A stretch of DNA of 64,000 nt, taken from NCBI RefSeq assembly GCF_001613305.1, contig NZ_BDCC01000033.1, forward strand, positions 124,001 to 188,000, read 5' to 3'. Of this stretch, positions 25,474 through 33,143 are shown piece after piece. Each line of letters opens with the position of its first letter. The stretch's first letter is position 1. The notes beneath the pieces were generated by a model. The model saw only the letters and a list, made by a program, of their open reading frames with translations, searched no databases and was not told the DNA's origin. Made by a program: the position numbers and the translations under genes. This DNA comes from Nocardia vaccinii NBRC 15922 (GTDB lineage: Bacteria > Actinomycetota > Actinomycetes > Mycobacteriales > Mycobacteriaceae).

Positions 25474-27507
25474 TCACCGGGCCTCGCTCGCGAGTGCGTC
25501 GGACTCCCCGGCGGTGGACGAGTTCGGTGTCGGGTCGGGTGAACCGATTCCCAGAATCGTGCGCGCGCGTTTCAGCCAGGTCTCGATCTGCTGATCGCTC
25601 ACCACCCCGGCGCCGATGATCAGCTCCGCGGAAGTTCCAGCGGTGCGAACGGCGAGGAGATGTCCGTGTCCGGCCGTGGAATCGTCGGCAGTCGCAGCCG
25701 CCTGAACAGGGTCGAATCCCACCCAGCTCCACCGCTGGCCGTACCGCCGACCGGCGAGACGGCGGCCCGACAGCGGCAGGCCGCGCTCGCCGTGCGTGAG
25801 CGCACGCAAATAGTCCGGGGTCAGGAAATTGTCGACGACCCCGCCCGGCGCGACATCCCGCAGGCACACCACCAATCCCGGGATTGCGTCCAATAGGGCG
25901 TAGCGGCGGCCCCACTCGGTCTCGCCCGGCCGGTACAGGTCCACGGCGACGCCATGGCGGATGTGCGTTCGCCGCACCGACCATTCCTCGTGCGGGTTGT
26001 CCCGGTCGGTGAGTGCGCCGGGATGGGCCGGGGGCTGGTCCATGAACCGATGCAGTTCCTCCTGGTAGTTCCAGTCGTCAGCGGGATTGCCCACGACCAG
26101 TGCGCAACCGGAACTGTCCCGATGACACATGAGGGTGAGCCGCGCACCTCGTCGCGGGGAGACCACACACCACGTCCGACGGTCGGACAGGACGAGCTCG
26201 ATCTCCCCGTCACCATCGATGTCGACCTCTTCGGCACCGGCGGTGCAGCCACCGTCGGCCGCCCAGTACGCGGCCCGCACCAGGGGACGAGCAAGTGCGG
26301 CGTGCGCGGCCGTGGCCCGCACCCACGGCGCCAGATGCCGCTGCGACCCGTCCAGGCATCCGAATATCGGGTCACGCCAAGCGGTTTCGTGCTGACCGAT
26401 CATCAGCAGACGGTAGGCCAGGGTGAGCAATTCGCCCGCGCCGCGATGCCACGACAGCCGGCGTTCGGCCGTGCCGATCATCGACTGCATCGCAGTCGAC
26501 AGATCGGCATAAGGCCTCCACTGCGGGTCCTGCGACCAGCCGGTGAAGTCGGCGCGCGCACCCCACTCGTGTTCCAGTTCGTAGTAGGACCCGGCGGGAA
26601 CCGCACCGCGTTCGGGGAAACGATGCCGGTCCAGCCAGTTGTCCAGCTCGACCACCTCGACGGTTTCGTTGGTTGCCAGCCACTGCAGGAGGTGTTCGTA
26701 TTCCTTGATCGCCGGTTCCCAGCCTCCCACTCCCGCCGAGCGTTCCATGTCGTCGGCGTAGACGAGCAGAATCTCTTCTCCCGCATCGGCACGCTCGGAC
26801 AGGTCGGCCATCATCCGATCCAGGAAATTCCATTGCTGGGCGGTACGAGGCGGGAACAAGTAACGCAGATAGGAGCAGATCGGCACCATCGTCAGCCGCC
26901 GCTCGCCGACGGCCGACGTACGTGGCCGCAGCGAATCCGTGTCGAGCATGTCCGGGTGATATGGGGGCGGCCGTCGGCGATCGGCCCACCGGAACGGGCC
27001 GTGCGGTCGGTTCGGCCGATCTGCGGCCAGGAGACGGTCGTCCACCAGCACCCGCCGGTAAGGGCCACCCGGCAAGGTCGGATCGGTGAACACACCGTGC
27101 AGTCGCGGATCCCATACCCGCTCGGGCAGCCAGGCGGTTTCGACCCGCTCCACGTCCTGCGGGAAGTGCTGGGCCAGCAGATCGGTCATCGTGACCAGTT
27201 GCAGGCGGTTCATCGGCGGGGTGAGCGTCGGCATGATCGGCTCGCAGTAGGTGCCGCCGAGCAGGCCGATGCCCGCACCGCCCACCAGCCGCCGAATCCG
27301 GTCGAATTGTTCGGGCCGATGCCACAGCATCGCCTCGAGCAGAGTTCCGGACAGATGCAACGACATCGGAATCCCGTACGCGCGATGCAATTCCAGCACA
27401 TCGAGATAGCCCTGGACGCAGCGGGAGATCCCGTCCCGATGCGTGTAGCCATCGGTTATCACGAGCTGATTCGCATGCTGCGCGATACTCAGCGCGACCT
27501 TGGTCAT
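25474..27507 (-). CDS. GH57-type glycoside hydrolase or glucanotransferase-like protein
   Basis: The 677-residue protein begins with a (beta/alpha)7-barrel-like domain. It has ETAWLPERVWDPRLHG near residue 150, placing a candidate nucleophile Glu, and ILLVYADDMERSAGVGGWEP near residue 245, placing a candidate acid Asp as in 4-alpha-glucanotransferase types (DDGEKFG region). The C-terminal half has a beta-rich domain (VDIDGDGEIELVLSDRRTWC). No signal peptide is present, so it acts in the cytoplasm, possibly on glycogen or a glucan. ATG 27507 has AGGAGT 6 bases before it. A 33-residue leader peptide gene lies 144 bp upstream on the same strand. Confidence 0.8.
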   Translation of the reverse strand: MTKVALSIAQHANQLVITDGYTHRDGISRCVQGYLDVLELHRAYGIPMSLHLSGTLLEAMLWHRPEQFDRIRRLVGGAGIGLLGGTYCEPIMPTLTPPMNRLQLVTMTDLLAQHFPQDVERVETAWLPERVWDPRLHGVFTDPTLPGGPYRRVLVDDRLLAADRPNRPHGPFRWADRRRPPPYHPDMLDTDSLRPRTSAVGERRLTMVPICSYLRYLFPPRTAQQWNFLDRMMADLSERADAGEEILLVYADDMERSAGVGGWEPAIKEYEHLLQWLATNETVEVVELDNWLDRHRFPERGAVPAGSYYELEHEWGARADFTGWSQDPQWRPYADLSTAMQSMIGTAERRLSWHRGAGELLTLAYRLLMIGQHETAWRDPIFGCLDGSQRHLAPWVRATAAHAALARPLVRAAYWAADGGCTAGAEEVDIDGDGEIELVLSDRRTWCVVSPRRGARLTLMCHRDSSGCALVVGNPADDWNYQEELHRFMDQPPAHPGALTDRDNPHEEWSVRRTHIRHGVAVDLYRPGETEWGRRYALLDAIPGLVVCLRDVAPGGVVDNFLTPDYLRALTHGERGLPLSGRRLAGRRYGQRWSWVGFDPVQAAATADDSTAGHGHLLAVRTAGTSAELIIGAGVVSDQQIETWLKRARTILGIGSPDPTPNSSTAGESDALASEAR

Positions 27508-27651
27508 CGCGGTACTCCTGTCGAGGTCCCCGGACCGCGACACGGCCGGGCAAACGTTGTCTGTGCCCGCGAAATGCCCTGTCGCCATTGTCTATTCGAG
27601 CTGGGGGCCAGCGGCGCTCCGGGCGGGTACGTTCCGGATGGCCGAGGCTGC

Positions 27652-27753
27652 TCACATGACCGAGCCCGCGTCGCGGCGGATGAGGTCGTCCATGGCGCGT
27701 TCGGCGAGCACCAGCACCGCCCGCACAAGCTGGCGACCGCCGCTGACAGACAT
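27652..27753 (-). CDS. 33-residue leader-type peptide upstream of the GH57 gene
   Basis: ATG 27753 to TGA 27652 encodes 33 residues beginning MSVSGGRQLVRAVLVLAERA and ending in DAGSVM. A strong CTGGAGG ribosome site lies 7 bases upstream, better than that of most genes here. The peptide forms one amphipathic helix. The downstream GH57 gene starts 144 bp further on. It could be a regulatory leader peptide, a small protein or chance. No family is recognised. Confidence 0.5.
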   Translation of the reverse strand: MSVSGGRQLVRAVLVLAERAMDDLIRRDAGSVM

Positions 27754-28329
27754 CGATCGACCTCCAGGAAAGACAAGAAAAGGCAGTCGGCGCCGATCGG
27801 TTCGCAACAGCAACGGTCAGCGTTGTTCCGCAATGCGAATGTCACGGCTGGAACGGAAACCGATGTGCGCCGACGTGGGTTACCGGAAGAATTGAAATCC
27901 CTTTCGGGCTGCGGGAACGACGCTAACTCCTGGTGCCGGTAATGCTCAATCGGCCGGTCGGATTTCCGGGGAAGCAACAGGCTCGGCGGCGGAAAACCTC
28001 AGTGCGCCCACAAGAACGGGACGGGTGGACGAATCCGCGAGCACCGGCGAACGCCACCTCGCGCGGTATCCTCAGGGCCCGCCGACCGCTCCCCGGTAGT
28101 GCCGCAGCACCTCCCGGACCGGCCTCGCCCGCGCGGTGTCCGCGGCATTGGTTCGGACACAACTCCGGATGGATCGGGCTCCCCCGTTGTTGTGTGCGGA
28201 ATCAGACCTGCGGGATTCGAGTCTGTAGTTTTCCCGGACCTGTGCCGGGCGGATTGAGCGGCCGCGGCCCGGCGATTAGCGTTGGCCGCGCTGCGTGCAC
28301 CGCACCGCGAGCCGAAGGAGCGACGTGAA
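27754..28329. other. Intergenic region between divergent GH57 and AurF-like units
   Basis: These 576 bp hold no gene I can support. Longer open frames are arginine/proline-rich and unlike proteins. The stretch must carry two divergent promoters. A small CCCGG/CCGGG hairpin lies at 28233-28249, and GAAGGAG at 28314-28320 serves the AurF-like gene. The local GC content is lower around 27780-27960, where the leader of the 33-residue peptide would lie. Confidence 0.5.
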
Positions 28330-29217
28330 ATGACGGCTTCCGCACAAGACGATCTGTTCGAGGCATTACTGGCCTCCGCCACCCGATTGTCCTTCGACCC
28401 ACGTACCACGCTCGTGTACGAGCCGGGCACGGACGACGCGCGTTGCTACGGAATGACTCCGGAGTGGTCACCACTTTTCGGCACTCGCACGTGGAATGCC
28501 ATGTCGGAGGCCGACAGAATCCGCCTTACTCGCAGTGAGGTCGCGCAATTCCTCGGTGTCGGGATATGGCTGGAACTCGGTCTGCAGGTAGCGCTCCTGC
28601 GCCGCAACCACAGTGCCGATTTTTCGCGCGACGATGTGAAGTTCCTGCTCAACGAATGCGCCGACGAAAGCCTGCACTCGCTGATGTTGGTCAACGCGAT
28701 CGACAGCATCGGCGCACATTTCCATCGACGTTCCGGCTCGCTTCGTTTCTCTGGATGGCTGTTTCGCACCTTCGCCTGGGACGAAGTCGCCTACGGCATC
28801 ATCCTGGCCGGTGAGGAGATCTTCGATGTGATGCAACGGGATTGGATGGCCACCAGAACCGTCGTCTCCGCCATCCGGCGCACGTCCTATATCCATGTCG
28901 TCGAGGAATCTCGGCATATGGTCTTCGCGCGACGTAAGATTCGGGATCGGCTGGCCGAGTCGTCGAGCCTACGGCGCTCGATCAGTACGATCGTCATCGC
29001 CGTCGGAACGCACATCATCGCCAAAAGCCTGATCGATCGCCGGGTGTACGAGGGCCTGGGACTGGATTGGCAGACGGTCAAGTCGGAGATCGACGCGAAC
29101 GAGCACCACCGGATGATGTTCCGCAGGGCCGCCGAACCTTTCATTGATTTTCTGGGCAGGGAGACCCTGCTGAACCGCGTAACTCGTTGGATATACCGGA
29201 AATCGAACCTCCTGTAG
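28330..29217 (+). CDS. AurF-like di-iron N-oxygenase
   Basis: The 295-residue helical protein matches the p-aminobenzoate N-oxygenase AurF family. Candidate di-iron ligands are Glu82 (WLELGLQ), Glu113 and His116 (ADESLHSLM), Glu162 (AGEEIFDVM), and Glu192/His196 (VEESRHMVF), fitting the repeated E...ExxH ferritin-like pattern. AurF enzymes oxidise aryl amines to nitro compounds. ATG 28330 has GAAGGAG 9 bases upstream. The next gene, 12 bp later, encodes a ferredoxin-reductase that could supply electrons. Substrate is unknown and no biosynthetic core enzyme lies nearby. Confidence 0.85.
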   Translation: MTASAQDDLFEALLASATRLSFDPRTTLVYEPGTDDARCYGMTPEWSPLFGTRTWNAMSEADRIRLTRSEVAQFLGVGIWLELGLQVALLRRNHSADFSRDDVKFLLNECADESLHSLMLVNAIDSIGAHFHRRSGSLRFSGWLFRTFAWDEVAYGIILAGEEIFDVMQRDWMATRTVVSAIRRTSYIHVVEESRHMVFARRKIRDRLAESSSLRRSISTIVIAVGTHIIAKSLIDRRVYEGLGLDWQTVKSEIDANEHHRMMFRRAAEPFIDFLGRETLLNRVTRWIYRKSNLL

Positions 29218-29229
29218 CCGGAAGTCACC

Positions 29230-30606
29230 GTGAGCCACGTCATCCTCGGACATTGCTGCAAAGACGCATCCTGTGTCCGCGTCTGCCCGCAGAATTGTAT
29301 TCATCCCCTGCCCGGAGAAGCCGGATTCGACACCACGGAAACACTGCACATCGACCCGCGCTCGTGTATCGACTGTGCTGCATGCACGCAGGTATGCCCA
29401 GCATCGGCCATCAAGCCGGAGTTCCTGCTGACCGACCTCGAACGTCCGTGCGCGGCGCGCAATCGCGAATACTTCGACCGCACCGGGACCGCGGTGCGGC
29501 CCGCGCCGGCCCCACCAAGGTTCGCATCACCCTTGGGCACTCCCTTCGATCGGCCGCGGGTGGCGGTGATCGGATCCGGCCCCGCGGCGATGTACACCGT
29601 GCGAGAACTGTTGCGCCGCTCCGGATCGGTGCGTGTCACGGTTTTCGAACAAGACAGCGAAATCGGCGGCCTGCTGCGGCGTGGTGTCTCCATCGACCAC
29701 CCCGAGATCCGGGGGATGATTCACCTCTTCGAGGTTCCTTTCGCGGACGACCGTGTCACCGTGGTACGGAATACGAAGGTTGGAGTGGATATTTCGATAG
29801 CCGCGATCCGTAGCGATTCCGACGCGGTGGTGCTTGCCTGCGGCGCCTCACAACCCCGGACCATCGGTCCGCCGGGGCCGCGTCTTCCCGGCGTGCACCA
29901 AGCGGTGGATCTGCTGATCGCCGCCAATACCGAGACTCCGGTGATGAGACCGACCGAGGCATTGGGGCCGAGGTGCGTCATCGTCGGCGCAGGCAATGTC
30001 GCCTTCGACGTCGTCAGATGGATTGCCACGCGGTACAACACAGACACACCGGGCCCGAAAGTCACCGAGGTAACAGTGCTTTCACGCGCAACGCCCGATC
30101 GTCCGGCCTTCACAGCATCGGCGTTCGACGAGTTGCTCGGGCTTCGTGGAGTCGAGGTCGTCGTCGATCACATCGGCACCGGACCCGCCGCACCGCCGGA
30201 CAGTTCGCTGCTCCACCAGATCTCGGCCCGCCCCGCCGCCGGTCTCGGGCCGGCATCCGAAGGCACTGTGCGAGTGGTGCTCTCGTTCGGCCGCGACGTC
30301 ACGCAGATTCATGCGTCACCTCCGGGGCGATCGACGGTTGTCACCGCATCGGAGCACAGTTTCCACGCCGACTCGGTCATCTGCGCCGCGGGTTTCCGCG
30401 CCCAGGCGATCGAGGGGATCCCGTTGTCCGACAACGGAGTAGTGCCGAACCGGCACGGGCGAGTCCTGCGGGCCGAAACCGGTGAACCCATCGAGGGGTT
30501 GTACGTCGTCGGCTGGGCCAAACGTGGCGCCACCGGAGGAATCGGCGACAGTCGCAACTGCGCCGCCGAAACGGTCGAATGCCTGGCCCAAGACCTCGGA
30601 CGCTGA
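29230..30606 (+). CDS. Ferredoxin fused to NADP-ferredoxin reductase (FprB-type)
   Basis: The 458-residue protein has an N-terminal ferredoxin domain with cysteines in CCKDASCVRVCPQNCIHP and CIDCAACTQVCPASAI, then an FAD/NADP reductase domain starting RVAVIGSGPAAMYTVRELLR, with GPRCVIVGAGNVAFDVVRWI for NADPH and GWAKRGATGGIGDSRNCAAE near the end. This is the FprB arrangement of mycobacteria. Start is GTG 29230, 12 bp after the AurF-like gene, so it is very likely the dedicated reductant source for that oxygenase. Confidence 0.92.
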   Translation: MSHVILGHCCKDASCVRVCPQNCIHPLPGEAGFDTTETLHIDPRSCIDCAACTQVCPASAIKPEFLLTDLERPCAARNREYFDRTGTAVRPAPAPPRFASPLGTPFDRPRVAVIGSGPAAMYTVRELLRRSGSVRVTVFEQDSEIGGLLRRGVSIDHPEIRGMIHLFEVPFADDRVTVVRNTKVGVDISIAAIRSDSDAVVLACGASQPRTIGPPGPRLPGVHQAVDLLIAANTETPVMRPTEALGPRCVIVGAGNVAFDVVRWIATRYNTDTPGPKVTEVTVLSRATPDRPAFTASAFDELLGLRGVEVVVDHIGTGPAAPPDSSLLHQISARPAAGLGPASEGTVRVVLSFGRDVTQIHASPPGRSTVVTASEHSFHADSVICAAGFRAQAIEGIPLSDNGVVPNRHGRVLRAETGEPIEGLYVVGWAKRGATGGIGDSRNCAAETVECLAQDLGR

Positions 30607-30619
30607 CGACGAGACGTGG

Positions 30620-32029
30620 TCACACCGTCCGTGGTTTCCCGGCAGTCGAATCCGATGCAGATGCGGTCCCCGGTGTACCGGGACCCTCGGCGCTCGCCGG
30701 CGCACCTCCGTTGATGAGCTGTCGGGTGCGCGGGCCGAATGCGGCGAGCACGACTGCACCGACCATCCAGGTGGCGGCTATGAAGATGAACACCGATCGG
30801 TAACCGCTCCAGGTGTAGAGGTGGGCGATGATCAGTGGCCCTGCGGCGTTGGACAATCGGCCCAATCCGTAGGAGACGCCGGTGCCCAGCGAGCGGGTGC
30901 GCGTGTCGAACAGCTCCGGTGAGTAGGCGTAACCGAGTGCGGTGTAACCACGTTCGAACAGGTTCACCAGGAAGCCGAAGGTCACGATCATCACAGGGGT
31001 GAAGGTGAGGCCGTACAGCAGGCCGCAGGTGGCGATGACGGCGCCGAAGACCACCAGGCACCACTTGCGCTCGAACCGGTCGGTGACCAGCGCGGCGAGA
31101 TACGACCCCAGCGGCGCGCCGACCGTGGACAACGCCACGTACAGCGTCGAACTCTGCACACTGAACCCCTCCTTCGCCAGCAGCGAAGGCGCCCAGGTGG
31201 AATAGCCGAAGAACCCGATCGACTGGGTCACCCACAGGACGGTCAGCAGCAGGGTGGGCAGCAGATACTTCCGCTGCAACAGCAGCGACAGCGGCGCCCG
31301 CGCCGCAGGCGCCGCGTCGACGGGCGACGCGGGTTCGGGGAGCGGACCGTGCTGCGCGCTCACCCGGGCCTCGATCTCCCGCAGCGCCTCGTCCGCGGCG
31401 GCGTAGTCGCCCCGATTCTCCTGCCACACCGGCGATTCGGTGAGATACCGCGCGAGGAACAGCACGACCAGCCCGAGCGCGCCCCACAGATACACCAGCC
31501 GCCACGACCAGAAGGCGAGACCGACCACCCCACTGGCGATGAAATTGGTGACCGGTGTGCCGCAGATACCTATCACGATGGCGTAGGCCTGGTACTTGCC
31601 GCGCACGGCCGCGGGGAAGATCTCGCTGACGTAGATGACGGCGACCACGGTCATCGCCGACAGGCCCGCCGAGGTCAGGACTCGAAAAACCCCGAGCGAC
31701 ACGATATCCCACGAGAACACGGCGGCCAGCGAGAACACCGAGAAGGCGAGCGTCGTCCACAGCAGCGCCTTCTTGCGGCCCCAGCGGTCGGCGATCCATC
31801 CAGCGGCCAGCGAACCGATGAACATGCCCACGAACGACAGCGAGGTGACGTAGGCGATCTCGTTGACACTCACCTTCCACAGCTTGATCAGCCGCGGTGC
31901 GGTGATGGCAAAGCTGTTGATGTCGGCGAATTCGAAGAAATAGGCGATCGCGACCGCGGCCAGGGTGAGGTAGTGGAACCGGGAGATGGGCAGCCGGTCC
32001 AGCCGGTTGGACGCATTGCAGCGCTGCAT
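30620..32029 (-). CDS. MFS transporter (aromatic acid/sugar porter type)
   Basis: The 469-residue protein has 12 membrane segments. Motif A is GWIADRWGRKKALLWTTLAF and the second-half signature is LVTDRFERKWCLVVFGAV. Helix 1 contains YFFEFADINSFAITAPRL, typical of acid symporters. A cytoplasmic loop of about 50 residues separates the halves. ATG 32029 has AAGGATC upstream. It follows the lactonase gene by 41 bp and probably imports the substrate of that pathway. Confidence 0.9.
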   Translation of the reverse strand: MQRCNASNRLDRLPISRFHYLTLAAVAIAYFFEFADINSFAITAPRLIKLWKVSVNEIAYVTSLSFVGMFIGSLAAGWIADRWGRKKALLWTTLAFSVFSLAAVFSWDIVSLGVFRVLTSAGLSAMTVVAVIYVSEIFPAAVRGKYQAYAIVIGICGTPVTNFIASGVVGLAFWSWRLVYLWGALGLVVLFLARYLTESPVWQENRGDYAAADEALREIEARVSAQHGPLPEPASPVDAAPAARAPLSLLLQRKYLLPTLLLTVLWVTQSIGFFGYSTWAPSLLAKEGFSVQSSTLYVALSTVGAPLGSYLAALVTDRFERKWCLVVFGAVIATCGLLYGLTFTPVMIVTFGFLVNLFERGYTALGYAYSPELFDTRTRSLGTGVSYGLGRLSNAAGPLIIAHLYTWSGYRSVFIFIAATWMVGAVVLAAFGPRTRQLINGGAPASAEGPGTPGTASASDSTAGKPRTV

Positions 32030-32070
32030 GGTCGATCCTTGTCGAGCGAGGGAGTGAAACTGGTTGTAGT

Positions 32071-33003
32071 TCAGGGTTTTTCGTCGGGCCAGTACAACCG
32101 CATCGGATTGTCGACGAGCAGCTTGCGCTGCAGTTCCGCCGTCGTGGCGACATGCGGGATGTGATCGACCAGCAGCCCGTCGTCGGGCATGTGATCGGTG
32201 AGATTCGGGTGTGGCCAGTCGGTGCCCCACAGCACCCGGTCCGGGAATTCCTCGACAACCCGGCGCGCGAACGGCACCACATCGGTGTACGCGTCGCGCT
32301 CACCGTCGAGGGCGGCCGGCCCGGTCACCGAAAGTCTTTCGGGACAGCTGACTTTCACCCACACATCGGTGCGTTCGGTGAAGCGCAGAAACCGAGCGAA
32401 CTCCGGCCCGCCGACCGGCGCGCTGACATCCGGGCGGCCCATGTGATCGACCACCAGCGCGGTGGGCAGGGCGGCGAAGAAGTCCTCCAGTTCCGGCAGA
32501 TCCGCGGCCTCGAAGTAGATCACGATGTGCCAACCGAGCGGGGCGATCTTCGCCGCGATCGCGGCCAGATCGTCCTTGGGCGCCGAATCGACCAGGCGCT
32601 GGAGGAAATTGAACCGCACCCCGCGCACCCCGGCTTCGTCGAGTGCTCGCAGTTCGGCGGTGGTGACGTCGGGACGTACGGTGGCGATCCCGCGGGCTCT
32701 GCCACCCGCGGCCCGGACCGCATGGACCATCGCCCGGTTGTCGGCGCCGTGGCAGGTGGCCTGGACGATGACGTTGCGGGCCACGCCCAGATGGTCGCGC
32801 AGGGCGAACAGCTGCTCCTCGGACGCGTCGCACGGAGTGTACTTGCGTTCCGGGTGATACGGGAACCGATCGCCGGGCCCGAAGACATGACAGTGCGCGT
32901 CGACGGCGCCGGCGGGCAGTTGGAACGTCGGCGCCGTGGGGTTTGGACACCAGTCCAGCCAGCCCGCTGACTTCGTGAATGTGGCGTGATCGTCGACTGT
33001 CAT
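32071..33003 (-). CDS. Amidohydrolase, 2-pyrone-4,6-dicarboxylate lactonase-like
   Basis: The 310-residue TIM-barrel amidohydrolase has VDAHCHVFGPGDRFPYHPER near residue 34 (HxH), IVQATCHGADNRAMVHAV near 110 and LWGTDWPHPNLTDHMPD near 260 (final Asp). This is the PDC lactonase (LigI)/4-sulfomuconolactonase group, which opens lactone rings in aromatic breakdown without a strict metal need. No ribosome site precedes ATG 33003, but a promoter predicts transcript start at the ATG (leaderless). The MFS gene follows. The remaining pathway genes are absent from the window, so the exact substrate is open. Confidence 0.88.
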   Translation of the reverse strand: MTVDDHATFTKSAGWLDWCPNPTAPTFQLPAGAVDAHCHVFGPGDRFPYHPERKYTPCDASEEQLFALRDHLGVARNVIVQATCHGADNRAMVHAVRAAGGRARGIATVRPDVTTAELRALDEAGVRGVRFNFLQRLVDSAPKDDLAAIAAKIAPLGWHIVIYFEAADLPELEDFFAALPTALVVDHMGRPDVSAPVGGPEFARFLRFTERTDVWVKVSCPERLSVTGPAALDGERDAYTDVVPFARRVVEEFPDRVLWGTDWPHPNLTDHMPDDGLLVDHIPHVATTAELQRKLLVDNPMRLYWPDEKP

Positions 33004-33040
33004 GCAGCTAACATAATCGTTGACAAGATTGTTGACAATA
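33003..33040 (-). promoter_or_regulatory. Leaderless promoter with two GntR-type boxes
   Basis: On the minus strand TTGTCA (33038-33033), a 17-bp spacer and TATGTT (33015-33010) place the transcript start at about 33003, the A of the lactonase ATG. TTGTTGACAA (33029-33038) fits the GntR/FadR pattern TTGTNNACAA exactly and TCGTTGACAA (33017-33026) fits at 9 of 10 positions, 12 bp apart. They cover the promoter, so repression is expected. No GntR gene lies in the window. Confidence 0.65.
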
Positions 33041-33143
33041 ATGAAGCCGTATCTGCCCGCGCAGAAGGGAATCTGTTCGGGCACGAGCCGGACACCCCGC
33101 ACTCGGTGAGACGTGAAAAGCCTCTGACCTGGGCTGGAGAATT

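Noticed and set aside
27504..27977. 157-codon minus-strand frame upstream of the GH57 gene
   Set aside because: It overlaps the GH57 ribosome site, is Cys/Arg/Ser-rich and has no ribosome site; the 33-codon frame in the same area is better supported.
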